Positions 7,391 through 16,476 of a stretch of DNA of 64,000 nucleotides are shown here, piece by piece (position 1 is the stretch's first letter; each line of letters opens with the position of its first letter). Source of the DNA: Xanthomonas sp. AM6 (GTDB lineage Bacteria; Pseudomonadota; Gammaproteobacteria; Xanthomonadales; Xanthomonadaceae); the NCBI RefSeq assembly GCF_025665335.1, contig NZ_CP106869.1:62001-126000 (forward strand). The letters are read 5' to 3'. The notes under the pieces are model-generated. The model was not told the origin of the DNA. It searched no databases and saw only the letters and a list, made by a program, of their open reading frames with translations. The position numbers and the translations under genes were made by a program.

Positions 7391-7801
7391 ATGTCCTTGC
7401 GCACCGTGTTCCTGCTCGCTTGCCTGTCGCTCGGTGCGGCGCCGTTGGCGCAGGCGCAGAAGCATTGCCTGCCCTATGGCCCGATCCAGGTCACGCTGTC
7501 GGGCAAGCTGGAGCGGCGCGCGGGGGCTGCGTCGGCCGGCGGCGCGGCGGCGGTCGAAGATGGCAACCAAGTCCTCGTGCTGCCGAAGGCGCTCTGCGTG
7601 GCGGCGTCGGCCGATGGGCGGATGGCCGGCCACGACGACGTGCGTCGCCTGCGCCTGGCGTTGACCGCGGATCAGGCGGCGCACCTGGGCGAGGAGGGAG
7701 CCGGGCAGATCGTGCGGGTCACCGGCGCGTTGTCGGAGGCTGCGGCTGCCGAGGGGGAACCTGCGCTGCGGCTGACGGTGGTCGGCGTCGACAGCGACTG
7801 A
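7391..7801 (+). CDS. Exported DUF4431-like protein
   Basis: A 136-residue protein with a cleavable signal (SLRTVFLLACLSLGAAPLAQA, cut before QKHCLPYG). The mature part, CLPYGPIQVTLSGKLERR, then QVLVLPKALCVAAS and VRRLRLALTADQAAHLGEEG and QIVRVTGALSEA, matches the DUF4431 layout, in which an OB-like domain has an N-terminal CLPYGPVSLTGTL-type strand and a PICV motif. The two cysteines probably form a disulfide in the periplasm. No reaction is known for the family. An upstream in-frame start at 7178 lacks signal character. No clear partners. Confidence 0.7.
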   Translation: MSLRTVFLLACLSLGAAPLAQAQKHCLPYGPIQVTLSGKLERRAGAASAGGAAAVEDGNQVLVLPKALCVAASADGRMAGHDDVRRLRLALTADQAAHLGEEGAGQIVRVTGALSEAAAAEGEPALRLTVVGVDSD

Positions 7802-8015
7802 GTTGCCGTGGGGAAGCGCTAGGGGAACGACGATCTCCGCAGCACGGCCGATGGCGGGGCGATCCATCGCTGGCACTCACCGGCTCGCTCGTTAGGAACT
7901 GCTCCATAGCCGCGCCATGGCGGGTCGCGGCGTCCAGGCTCCATTGCCCGGTCTGCGAAAGCACCGCTCGCCATCGGCGCTCGCCCTGGATGAGGCGAGC
8001 GCCCACAACCGAACC

Positions 8016-8780
8016 TCACTCCTGCGTCGGCGCCCGCGCATCCACCACCCCGGGAATCGGCGTGGCGTCGGGGAAGGCCGGTCGCAGCAGGTCCACGCCG
8101 TCCTGTGGCTTGGCCAGTGCGGTCAGGTCCTTGCGGTCGGCGCGCAGTTCGGCGGCGCTGTGCGTGGCGGCCTGGTCGCGGCGCGCCTGCAGCGCCGGCT
8201 GCAGTTCGCCGTCGCGGTTGAACGACCAGGCCAGCATCGCATCGCCCTTGGGCATCGCGTCGCCGGGATCGGCGCCGTCGCGGGTATGCCAGGTATGCCA
8301 GGTCTTGCCGTAGCTGTTCATCTTGGTCCGCATCAGTTCCTTCTCCGCCGCCAGCGGCAAGCCGGGCGCGGACAGTTGCCCGGACAGGATTTCGCCGTTG
8401 TGCGGATGCCAGTAGCCGCGTTCTTCGGGCAGCAGGCGTTGGTACAGGGTCTCGGAGATGATGTATTCGACGCCGGTCAGGTTGGCCTGCGCGCTGTCGC
8501 CGTCGAACAGGGCGCACTGCGCGAAGTCCTGGTTGACCTGGCGGCAGAAGTGGTGCGCTTCCATCTGCTGGTGCGGGTGGTCCTTCATCGGGTGGAAGCC
8601 GACCAGGTGGATGTCGAGCTTGGCCACCGGGCCGTCGTTCTGCAGCGCCTTGGCGCCGGCTTCGAGCGCGTTGGTCTTGGCGGTTTCGGCGGTGCCGGGC
8701 GGATGCGTGGCCGGGCCGGTGGCATCGCGCGAACACGCGCCGAGGACGAGCAGCAGTGGAACCAGCAGGGTGGTGCGCAT
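8016..8780 (-). CDS. DUF1264-type lipoprotein
   Basis: A 254-residue protein with a lipoprotein signal (MRTTLLVPLLLVLGAC). The mature domain, LDIHLVGFHPMKDHPHQQMEAHHFCRQVNQDFAQCALFDG then LTGVEYIISETLYQRLLPEERGYWHPHNGEILSGQL, is the hallmark of DUF1264, the family of plant oil-body-associated proteins and their bacterial homologues. The dense His residues (KDHPHQQMEAHH, WHPHN) could bind metal, but no activity is established. The start at 8780 puts the cysteine at residue 16; the longer ORF to 8864 would be non-signal. Transcribed alone, divergent from the TBDR at 9091. Confidence 0.8.
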   Translation of the reverse strand: MRTTLLVPLLLVLGACSRDATGPATHPPGTAETAKTNALEAGAKALQNDGPVAKLDIHLVGFHPMKDHPHQQMEAHHFCRQVNQDFAQCALFDGDSAQANLTGVEYIISETLYQRLLPEERGYWHPHNGEILSGQLSAPGLPLAAEKELMRTKMNSYGKTWHTWHTRDGADPGDAMPKGDAMLAWSFNRDGELQPALQARRDQAATHSAAELRADRKDLTALAKPQDGVDLLRPAFPDATPIPGVVDARAPTQE

Positions 8781-9090
8781 GCGGTGTCTCCATCGAAGCG
8801 GCGCGATCGCGCACGACCCGAGCATCGGCCGGCAGCGGTGAAACGGCTGTCGCCGCTGTGTCATCGTCAGGTCGCGACGGTGATGCGTGGCCCATGGGCA
8901 TGCGCGCGGAGAAGCGGGCTGCGGCGGGCGTCAGCGCGTCGCCGCGATGGTCTGCCAACCCGGTTGCCCTGAAACCGGGATGCAACACACATGACATATC
9001 GTGCCGCGCTACGCCATATCATGGCGCGCCGTCGCGGGCTGCTGCGCAAGCCGAACGGAATCGTCATCCAGCGCCCAAAGGAACACCGCC
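8781..9090. other. Intergenic region between divergent genes
   Basis: No gene is supported here. Just before the TBDR there is an inverted repeat CGCCAT-ATC-ATGGCG (9012-9026), with a related ATATCGTG 14 bases upstream. This could be an operator for the receptor gene, but there is no comparison to support it. Confidence 0.3.
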
Positions 9091-11484
9091 ATGTTGCATC
9101 CCCAGCTCTCCGCGTGCCGTCCGGCCGCGCGTTCGCCGCGCCTGTCCGGCGCTCCGGTCCGCCACCGCCTGGCGCAGGCCTGCGCCGGCCTGCTGCTGGC
9201 GTCGATCGCCGCGGCGGCCATGGCGCAGGATGCGGCGCCGTCGCTGGCCGGTACCGCGCCGCAGGCCGCGCGCAGCACGACCCCGGGCGATGCGGCGACC
9301 TCGCTGGACACCATCACCGTCACCGCCGAGCACCGCGAGCAGAACCTGCAGGAAGTGCCGGTCTCGGTGGGCGTGGTGCAGGGCGATGCGATGCGCAACT
9401 ACACCGCCGGCGGCGACGACACGCTGCTGGCGCTGTCCGGCCGCGTGCCCAGCTTCTACGCAGAAACCACCACCGGGCGCATCTTCCCGCGCTTCTACAT
9501 CCGCGGCCTGGGCAACATCGACTTCTATCTCGGCGCCTCGCAGCCGGTGTCGATCATCCAGGACGACGTGGTGCTGGAGCACGTGGTGCTGAAGTCCAAC
9601 CCGGTCTACGACCTGGACCAGGTGGAAGTGCTGCGCGGCCCGCAGGGCTCGCTGTTCGGCCGCAACACCACTGCCGGCATCGTCAAGTTCGACAGCATCA
9701 AGCCCAGCGAGGACTACAGCGGCCGGGTCAGCGCCAGCTACGGCAGCTACGGCACCACCTCGCTCGACGGCGGCTTCGGCGGGCCGGTCAACGACGTGCT
9801 GTCGTTCCGCGTGTCGGCGCTGTACCAGCACCGCGACGACTGGGTGGACAACACCTACAGCGGCCCCAGCGCCGACGGCACGGTCACCCCGAAGAAGGAC
9901 GCGATGGGCGGCTACAACGACCGCAACGCGCGCCTGCAGCTGCTGCTCAAGCCGAGCGAGAACTTCTCGCTGCTGGCCTCGGCGCACACCCGCGACTACG
10001 ACGGCACCTCCACGCTGTTCCTGCGCAACGCGATCACCAAGGGCTCGGACAAGGTCGACGTGCCGCGCGACCAGGTCGCCTACGACGAGGCGCACGACAA
10101 TCCGCAGGCGTACAAGACCCACGGCGGTTCGGTCAAGGCGGTGTACGACTTCGGCGGCGTGTCGCTGACCTCGATCAGCGCCTACGAGACCACCTCCGGC
10201 TATAGCCGCGGCGATACCGACGGCGGCGCGGCGGCGAACTATCCGGTCAACGGCGTGGCCAACGGCTTCGGCCAGTCGATGGGCCAGATCCGCGACCTGG
10301 ACCAGTACACCCAGGAGCTGCGCCTGGCCAGCGAGGGCGACGCGGCGCTGCAGTGGCAGGCCGGCGCGTTCTACTTCGACGGCAAGGACACCACCGACTT
10401 CTACCAGCGCGCCTATTTCCTGCAGACCGCCGCGCGCAACCCGAACAACTGGGTGCGCCTGCGCAACAGCAACACCTCCTGGGCCGGCTTCGGCCAGCTG
10501 ACCTACAGGGCCACCGACGCGCTGACCCTGACCGCGGGCGTGCGCCAGACCCGCGACAGCAAGGAAACCAGGCTGCTCAAGACCGCCGACACCGCCGCCG
10601 GCGCGGTCACCTACCGCGGCCGCCGCGACGTGCGCATGGCCGACACCCAGCCGAGCTGGGATTTCAGCGCGATGTACGCGATCGACGACAACGTCAGCGT
10701 GTACGCCAAGGTGGCGCGCGGCTTCCGCGGCCCGACCATCCAGGGCCGCTCGGCGGTGTTCAATTCCGACTTCACCACCGCCGATTCGGAAACCATCCTG
10801 TCCTGGGAAGCGGGCATCAAGAGCAGCCTGTTCGACAACCGGCTGCGCCTGAACGTCACCGGCTTCACCTACACGGTCGACGACATCCAGCTCAACGGCA
10901 ACGACTCCAACGGCAACGGCGTGCTGTTCAACGCCGACAAGGCCAAGGCCTACGGCCTGGAAGCGGACCTGGACTGGCGCCCGATCCCGAACCTGTCGCT
11001 GAGCGCCGGCCTGAGCCTGCTGCACAGCGAGATCCAGGACAAGCGCGTGTATGCGCAGGTGTGCGCGCTGAACGGCGTGGTGGTGTGCACGGTGAACGAT
11101 CCGACGATCAAGGTCGGCGCCAACACCTTCGCCCAGATCGACGGCGATCCGCTGCCGAACGCCCCCACCTACAACGTGAACCTGGCCGCGCGCTACGACA
11201 TCCCGGTGTCCGACGGCGGCACGTTCTTCGTCGCCACCGACTGGAACAAGCAGGGCAAGACCAACTTCGTGCTGTACGACACCGCGGAGTTCAAGTCCAA
11301 GGGCAACTTCGAGGGCGGGCTGAAGCTGGGCTACAGCGGCGACTACGGCGCGTGGGAAGTGGCGGCGTTCGCGCGCAACATCACCAACGAGAAGAACCTC
11401 AAGGGCGTGATCGAGAATTACATGGCGGCGGTGTACAACGAACCGCGCATCGTCGGCGTGTCGGTCGATCTGCATTGGCAGTGA
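9091..11484 (+). CDS. TonB-dependent outer-membrane receptor
   Basis: A 797-residue TBDR. The long signal peptide (hydrophobic core ACAGLLLASIAAAAMA, cut before QDAAP) precedes a TonB box-like DTITVTA near residue 72. The plug includes EVPVSVGVVQGDAMRNY, RFYIRGLGNIDFYLG, and VEVLRGPQGSLFGRNTTAG near residue 200. The rest is a 22-strand barrel with typical strand ends, closing GVSVDLHWQ. This plug type is common in receptors for siderophores and unusual carbon sources of xanthomonads and sphingomonads; the ligand is unknown. An AAAGGAA ribosome-binding site supports the ATG at 9091. It is not followed by accessory genes; a strong palindromic repeat comes next. Confidence 0.9.
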   Translation: MLHPQLSACRPAARSPRLSGAPVRHRLAQACAGLLLASIAAAAMAQDAAPSLAGTAPQAARSTTPGDAATSLDTITVTAEHREQNLQEVPVSVGVVQGDAMRNYTAGGDDTLLALSGRVPSFYAETTTGRIFPRFYIRGLGNIDFYLGASQPVSIIQDDVVLEHVVLKSNPVYDLDQVEVLRGPQGSLFGRNTTAGIVKFDSIKPSEDYSGRVSASYGSYGTTSLDGGFGGPVNDVLSFRVSALYQHRDDWVDNTYSGPSADGTVTPKKDAMGGYNDRNARLQLLLKPSENFSLLASAHTRDYDGTSTLFLRNAITKGSDKVDVPRDQVAYDEAHDNPQAYKTHGGSVKAVYDFGGVSLTSISAYETTSGYSRGDTDGGAAANYPVNGVANGFGQSMGQIRDLDQYTQELRLASEGDAALQWQAGAFYFDGKDTTDFYQRAYFLQTAARNPNNWVRLRNSNTSWAGFGQLTYRATDALTLTAGVRQTRDSKETRLLKTADTAAGAVTYRGRRDVRMADTQPSWDFSAMYAIDDNVSVYAKVARGFRGPTIQGRSAVFNSDFTTADSETILSWEAGIKSSLFDNRLRLNVTGFTYTVDDIQLNGNDSNGNGVLFNADKAKAYGLEADLDWRPIPNLSLSAGLSLLHSEIQDKRVYAQVCALNGVVVCTVNDPTIKVGANTFAQIDGDPLPNAPTYNVNLAARYDIPVSDGGTFFVATDWNKQGKTNFVLYDTAEFKSKGNFEGGLKLGYSGDYGAWEVAAFARNITNEKNLKGVIENYMAAVYNEPRIVGVSVDLHWQ

Positions 11485-11588
11485 GCGTGTTGCGCTGAGT
11501 CGCGCAAAGGGCTCCGCAAGGGTGCTTGCCGTCGCCATCAGGCGAACCGCGTCGATGGCGGCGGGTGCGCAATCACCCGCCGTTTTGC

Positions 11589-11653
11589 GTAGGAGCGGCT
11601 TCAGCCGCGACAGGCATCCGGACAGCGCCTGTCGCGGCTGAAGCCGCTCCTAC
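11589..11653. repeat. GTAGGAGCGGCTTC palindromic (REP-type) repeat
   Basis: Two perfect 27-bp arms (11589-11615 and 11627-11653, beginning GTAGGAGCGGCTTCAGCCGC) flank an 11-base loop. The same family occurs at 17694, 17979, 43888-44031 and 46199. Located between two TBDR genes, it may also act as a transcription terminator for the first. Confidence 0.85.
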
Positions 11654-11814
11654 AACGGCCGCAGGGCGCTGCGGAAACGGGCGCCAACTGCTTGGCCATC
11701 GCACCTCCTTGTAGCCGCCGTCTTCACGCTCTGTTAAAGTCCGCGCCCAGCGCTGCCGGTCCGGCAGCCAGGCACAGCCGCCGCCATGCCTCCGTCCGCC
11801 TTTTTCACGGAGCG

Positions 11815-14097
11815 ATGCGCGTGCGCGTCAACTTGCTGTCGTTGTCTGTTTCCATTGCCGCGGTGCTGGCCGGCCCGGCGCACGCGCTGGCGGCCGAAGT
11901 CGCCGCCGCCGATCCCACCACCCTGGACCGCATCGTCGTCACCGGCGAGAAGCGCGAGCGCACGCTGCAGGACACCACCAGCAGCGTGGCGGTGACCACC
12001 CAGGCACGGATCGAGCAGGAAAACCTGCAGAACCTCTACGAGGTGTTCAACCGCACCGCCAACGTATCGCAGAGCTACGGCGATCTGGGCTTCACCATCC
12101 GCGGCATCCGCGACATCGACGGCGGCGGCGATGCGCCGCTGGCCACCATCTACCTGGACGGCGCGGCGCTGCCGCAGAACGCGATCAGTTCGGCGCCGTT
12201 GAGCATGTGGGACCTGCAGCAGGTGGAGATCCTGCGCGGCCCGCAGTCCACGCTGCAGGGCGAGAACGCGCTGGCCGGCGCGGTGATCCTGCGCACCGCC
12301 GAGCCGACCATGGACTGGGAGGGCAAGGTGCGGGTGCTGGCCTCCGATCCGTCCGACCGTACCCTGGCGGCGGCGTTCGGCGGCCCGCTGGTGGCCGACG
12401 AACTGGCGTTCCGCACCTCGGTCGAGCAGCGCAGCTTCGACGGTTACCTGTGGAACGACACGCGCCAGGCCTCCGACGATGCGCAGCGCGCGCTGATCTA
12501 CCGCGGCAAGCTGCTGTGGACCCCGGCGGCGATCGAAGGCCTGCGCGTCCAGCTCGGCTACACCAAGGCGCACCGCACCGGGCCGTACCTGTACGTGTAC
12601 GTGCCCACCGACGAGGCGGACTACTTCAAGCGCCGGATCAACCACGACAACGTCCCCAACCGCACCCGCACCGACAGCGACATCGCCAACCTCAACGTCG
12701 ACTACGCCTTCAACGACGCCTGGTCGCTGTCGGCGGTGACGGCGTGGAACGAGGTGGACCTCGACAGCATCTGGGACGGCGACCGCAGCGCCGCGCCGAT
12801 CGCCGACGCCACGCGCGTGGCCAGCACCCGCACCACCTCGCAGGAAGTGCGCCTGAACTACGACGGACAGGCGCTGGACGGCCTGTTCGGCGTGTACTGG
12901 GCCAGGCACGAGACCGAGAACGACCTGGTCAACCGCCTCAACGTGAACACCCCGGTCGCCACCATCACCAGCCTGCTGCGCGGCGCCGGCTTCCCGGCCG
13001 CCAACGCGGCGGCGATCTCGGCCGCGTATGCGCGGGCGCTGCCGGTGATTCCGGTGCTGTACGTCAGCGCCTCGCCGACCACCTCGGAGAACCGCGCGCT
13101 GTTCGCCGACGGGCAGTGGCACGTCGGCGGCGGCTTCTCGCTGATCGGCGGCTTCCGCTACGACCGCCAGCGCTACGAAATGGCCTCCAGCACCACGGCG
13201 ACTTTCGTCGGCACCTATCCGAGCGCCGCCAGCTTCGCCAGCCCGGGCACCGCACTGTACCGGGCGATCACTGCGATCAACGCCGGCGTGGCCGGCATCG
13301 TCGATTCGGCCAGCGGCGAGGTGCCGAACAACGCGCGCGACTTCAGCGCGTTCCTGCCCAAGTTCGGCGCGCGCTACGAATGGAGCCCGGACCTGGCCGC
13401 CAGCCTGGTGGTGCAGCGCGGCTACCGTTCCGGCGGGTCCAGCTTCAACACCGCGCGCAGCCAGGCCTTCGCCTACGACCCGGAATACACCTGGAACTAC
13501 GAGGCCGCGCTGCGCTCGCAGTGGCTGGACGGTCGCCTGAGCCTCAACGCCAACGCCTACTACATCGACTGGAAGGACAAGCAGGTCTTCGCCTTCTTCG
13601 GCCTCAACGAATACGACTACAACACCATCAACGCCGGGCGCGCGCACCTGTACGGCTTCGAGCTGGAGGCCAGCCACCGGCTCGGCGAGGGATTCGACTG
13701 GTATGGGTCGATAGGCTACACGCGCACCCGCTTCGACGAATTCAAGACCGTGGCCGGCGCCGAGATCACCGACTACGCCGGCCGCGAGTTCGCCTACGCG
13801 CCGCGCTGGACGGCGGCGCTGGGCGGCAACTGGCGCTTCGCCGGCGGCTGGGTCGCCAACCTCAACGCCAGTTTCCGCGACAAGGTCCATACCGACATCG
13901 GCACCGATGCGCCGGTGCTGGCTGCGCGCACGCTGGTCAACGCCAAGTTCGGCTACGAGACGCTGGACTGGAGCGCCTGGCTGTTCGCCAACAACCTGCT
14001 GGACCGGCAGTACGTCCAGTACCGCTGGTCGGACCAGCCGATCGCCGTCCTCGGCGCGCCGCGCGTGGTCGGCATCGGCTTCGAGATGCGCTGGTAG
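11815..14097 (+). CDS. TonB-dependent receptor, iron-uptake type
   Basis: A 760-residue TBDR with a Sec signal (VNLLSLSVSIAAVLAGPAHALA), a TonB box-like DRIVVTG near residue 40, and a plug with RTLQDTTSSVAVTTQ, FTIRGIRDIDGGGD and QQVEILRGPQSTLQGENALAG. The barrel ends in GFEMRW with a terminal aromatic residue, as the BAM machinery prefers. It heads a set with two small membrane proteins and a PepSY protein starting 6 bp after its stop, an arrangement known for ferric-siderophore receptors. No Fur box is obvious upstream; the sequence CTGTTAAAGT about 75 bp before the start may be part of a promoter. The ATG at 11815 is chosen so that the signal peptide begins at the start. Confidence 0.9.
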   Translation: MRVRVNLLSLSVSIAAVLAGPAHALAAEVAAADPTTLDRIVVTGEKRERTLQDTTSSVAVTTQARIEQENLQNLYEVFNRTANVSQSYGDLGFTIRGIRDIDGGGDAPLATIYLDGAALPQNAISSAPLSMWDLQQVEILRGPQSTLQGENALAGAVILRTAEPTMDWEGKVRVLASDPSDRTLAAAFGGPLVADELAFRTSVEQRSFDGYLWNDTRQASDDAQRALIYRGKLLWTPAAIEGLRVQLGYTKAHRTGPYLYVYVPTDEADYFKRRINHDNVPNRTRTDSDIANLNVDYAFNDAWSLSAVTAWNEVDLDSIWDGDRSAAPIADATRVASTRTTSQEVRLNYDGQALDGLFGVYWARHETENDLVNRLNVNTPVATITSLLRGAGFPAANAAAISAAYARALPVIPVLYVSASPTTSENRALFADGQWHVGGGFSLIGGFRYDRQRYEMASSTTATFVGTYPSAASFASPGTALYRAITAINAGVAGIVDSASGEVPNNARDFSAFLPKFGARYEWSPDLAASLVVQRGYRSGGSSFNTARSQAFAYDPEYTWNYEAALRSQWLDGRLSLNANAYYIDWKDKQVFAFFGLNEYDYNTINAGRAHLYGFELEASHRLGEGFDWYGSIGYTRTRFDEFKTVAGAEITDYAGREFAYAPRWTAALGGNWRFAGGWVANLNASFRDKVHTDIGTDAPVLAARTLVNAKFGYETLDWSAWLFANNLLDRQYVQYRWSDQPIAVLGAPRVVGIGFEMRW

Positions 14098-14103
14098 GCG
14101 CCG

Positions 14104-14400
14104 ATGGCCATGCACGCGCCGACCACCGCCCTGTACCTGCTCGCCGCGCCGCTGGCGGCGCTGGCGTTCTATCTGGCCACCGCGCACCAGCGCCTGCGCC
14201 CGGCCTGGCGCAGGCACGCGCGCGCGCTGCGCGTCGGCGGCGCGCTGTTGTGCGTGCTGGCGCTGGCCGCGGCGATCGCCGCGCTCGGGGTGTGGGCCGG
14301 CACGTTCGCGGCACTGAGCGCGCTGATGCTGGCCGCGGTCGCGCTGCCGTATCTGGATGCGTGGCGGCAGCTGCGCGGGAGCCGCGCCGATGTGGGCTAG
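14104..14400 (+). CDS. DUF3325-like small membrane protein of the receptor operon
   Basis: A 98-residue protein with three hydrophobic helices (TALYLLAAPLAALAFYL, LLCVLALAAAIAALGVWAG, LSALMLAAVALPYL) and the segment ATAHQRLRPAWRRHARALRVGG. This fits the DUF3325 family found next to PepSY and siderophore receptor genes, where it is thought to assist iron uptake at the inner membrane. It begins 6 bp after the TBDR stop and overlaps the next gene (14390-14400). The domain assignment is by pattern and could be tested by profile search. Confidence 0.75.
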   Translation: MAMHAPTTALYLLAAPLAALAFYLATAHQRLRPAWRRHARALRVGGALLCVLALAAAIAALGVWAGTFAALSALMLAAVALPYLDAWRQLRGSRADVG

Positions 14401-14662
14401 GTGGTTGGCGGCGATCGTGCTGGGCCTGCCGCTGGCGGTGGGCGTGGTCGGGCTGTGCGTGCTGCTGTGGCCGGGCGCGTTGCAGGTGCACACCCTGCCG
14501 TGGCTGCTGCTGATGTTCCCGCTGTGGATCGGCGCGATGTCGCTGGCGTTCGTGTTCCGCAGCGGCGCGCGCGCCTGGCTGTGGCTGGGCGCGGCCACGC
14601 TGCTGTGCCACGGCCTGCTGTACGCGCTGAAGGCCGGCGGCCTGGTGCAGGTGGCGGCATGA
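14390..14662 (+). CDS. DUF3649-like small membrane protein of the receptor operon
   Basis: A 90-residue protein with three helices. The motif FPLWIGAMSLAFVFRSGARAWLWLG near the middle fits DUF3649, a family annotated as an iron-transport accessory. The ATG at 14390 lies inside the end of the previous gene (11-bp overlap), and its TGA overlaps the ATG of the PepSY gene (ATGA at 14659-14662), so the three are probably translationally coupled. An alternative start at 14357 would add a non-hydrophobic stretch. It likely acts with the PepSY protein downstream; function inferred from context only. Confidence 0.75.
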   Translation: MWARWLAAIVLGLPLAVGVVGLCVLLWPGALQVHTLPWLLLMFPLWIGAMSLAFVFRSGARAWLWLGAATLLCHGLLYALKAGGLVQVAA

Positions 14663-16212
14663 AGGCGGCGACCCTGCGCCAGTTCCTGTCGGCGCACAGC
14701 TGGATGGGCCTGCTCGCCGGCATGGCGCTGTTCATCGCCTTCTACGTCGGCGCGATCACCGTGTTCACCCATGCGCTCAACGACTGGCCGCGCCCGGCCG
14801 CCGCGCTCGCGCCACCGGCGCAGGCGCCGGAGCAGGCGACGCAGGCGCTGGCCGACGCGGTGCTGGCACGGCATCCGGCGCTGGCCGAATCGTTCACCTT
14901 GATGTTGCCGGGCGAGCATGGCGCACAGCCGCGGCTGTATGCGTTCGGGCCGGCGGCGCAGCCGTTCGGCGGTATCGTGCAGTTCCAGCCCGGCGCCGAC
15001 GGGCGACCGCTGCAGTTGCCGCAGCGCAGCGGCTTCGTCGATTTCCTGTACGACCTGCATTTCACCGCCGGGCTGCCGCGTACCTTCGGCACCTACCTGT
15101 TCGGCGTGGCCTGCATCCTCTATGGCCTGGCCCTGGTCAGCGGCGTGGTGCTGTACGCGCCGGTGTTCCTGAAGGACCTGTTCGCGCTGCGCCTGGGGCG
15201 CAACGTCAAGCGCCTGTGGCAGGACGCGCACAACGTGGTCGGCATGCTGTCGCTGCCGTTCCACGTGGTCTACGCCTGGTCCGGCGCGGTGCTGGCGCTG
15301 GGCGTGCTGCTGCTGGCGCCGTTCCAGTACCTGGTGTTCGACGGCAAGCTGATGCAGGTGCTGGAGCCGGACTTGGAACTGACCCCGCACGTGCAGCCGG
15401 CGCACAGGAAGACGCCGCCGCTGCCGGTGGCCGACCTGCTGGCGCGGGCGCGCGCGGCCAGCCCAGGCTTGGAGCCGGAAAGCCTGTCCTTCCACGATGT
15501 CGGCGATGCCAATGCGCGCGTGGAAATCTACGGTCGGCAAGCGCAGCGCCGGCTCAACACGATGGCCGGCGTGGCCATGGAAGCGGCCACCGGCAAGGTG
15601 CTGCGGGTGCTGACGCCGCAGACCATGTCGCCCGGCGTGGCCTCGCTGCGCGGGCTGCAGGCGCTGCACTACGCCAACTTCGGCGGAGCGCCGCTGCGCT
15701 GGCTGTATTTCCTGCTCGGGCTGGGCGGCGCGTTCCTGTTCTACAGCGGCAACCTGCTGTGGGTGGAGGCGCGGCGCAAGCGCCGCCAGCAGGCGCAGCC
15801 GTGGCGCACGCATGCGCTGGCGCGGCTCACCGTCGGCGTCTGCCTGGGCTGCGTGGCCGGCGTGTCGGCGCTGTTCGTGGCCGCGCGCCTGTTGCCGCCG
15901 GGGCAGGAGCGCGACGTGTACTACGCCGTGTTCGGCCTGGGCGTGGCCTGGGCGCTGCTGCGTCCCACCGCGCGCGGCGCCTACGAACTGCTGCTGGCCT
16001 GCGCCGTGCTCACCGCGTTGGTGCCGCTGGCCGCGCTGCGCGGCGCCGGCGGCTGGGTGGCGCCGTGGAGCAGCGCGCTGCTGCTGGCGGTCGACGGCTG
16101 CGCGCTGGTGCTGGCCTGGGCGTACTGGCAGATGGCGCGCGCCACCTTGCGCCGCGGCCGTGGCGGCGATCCCAACAGCGTGTGGGCGCTGCCGCCGAAG
16201 GCGCGCGCGTGA
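14659..16212 (+). CDS. PepSY-associated transmembrane protein (siderophore-iron reduction/utilisation type)
   Basis: A 517-residue inner-membrane protein. The first helix (GLLAGMALFIAFYVGAIT, about residues 18-36) is followed by a large periplasmic region containing FVDFLYDLHFTAGLPRTFGTYLFG. A second helix pair with GLALVSGVVLYAPVFLKDLF and LWQDAHNVVGMLSLPFHVVYAWSG shows the heme-like His pattern of PepSY_TM proteins. A second soluble region (ARVEIYGRQAQRRLNTM) and four more helices follow. Such proteins are encoded with ferric-siderophore receptors and are thought to reduce or release iron at the inner membrane. It overlaps the previous gene by 4 bp. The operon order TBDR, DUF3325, DUF3649, PepSY supports one iron-uptake unit. 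Confidence 0.85.
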   Translation: MKAATLRQFLSAHSWMGLLAGMALFIAFYVGAITVFTHALNDWPRPAAALAPPAQAPEQATQALADAVLARHPALAESFTLMLPGEHGAQPRLYAFGPAAQPFGGIVQFQPGADGRPLQLPQRSGFVDFLYDLHFTAGLPRTFGTYLFGVACILYGLALVSGVVLYAPVFLKDLFALRLGRNVKRLWQDAHNVVGMLSLPFHVVYAWSGAVLALGVLLLAPFQYLVFDGKLMQVLEPDLELTPHVQPAHRKTPPLPVADLLARARAASPGLEPESLSFHDVGDANARVEIYGRQAQRRLNTMAGVAMEAATGKVLRVLTPQTMSPGVASLRGLQALHYANFGGAPLRWLYFLLGLGGAFLFYSGNLLWVEARRKRRQQAQPWRTHALARLTVGVCLGCVAGVSALFVAARLLPPGQERDVYYAVFGLGVAWALLRPTARGAYELLLACAVLTALVPLAALRGAGGWVAPWSSALLLAVDGCALVLAWAYWQMARATLRRGRGGDPNSVWALPPKARA

Positions 16213-16476
16213 CGGTGCGCGGCCGAGCGTAGCGGCCTGAGACGACACGCTCGCGGCGCCGCGCGCGATCGGCGTCCGCGCAAGGGTTGCCTGAATGATC
16301 GGGCCGGCGCCCTAGAGCGTGGCGCGTGCGCGGGCCGTGAAAAGTGGACAATCGCGCGCCAGTGATTTCTCATGTCCCTGGAAGTCGGAGCCGGCAGCGT
16401 CAGCGCTGTGCGTCGCGTGGCCGCGTGATGCGGCCGCCACCGCGTTCTGTTCACGCTGCCGTCTACAGGGGATCGC

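Noticed and set aside
9064-11538. Antisense ORF of about 820 codons
   Set aside because: Shadow of the TBDR at 9091, with Val/Gly/His-rich low-information sequence.
11734-16248. Antisense ORF of about 1500 codons
   Set aside because: It lies opposite the TBDR and PepSY genes, has Arg/Gln/His-rich shadow composition and no domains. GC-rich third codon positions leave the opposite frame open.
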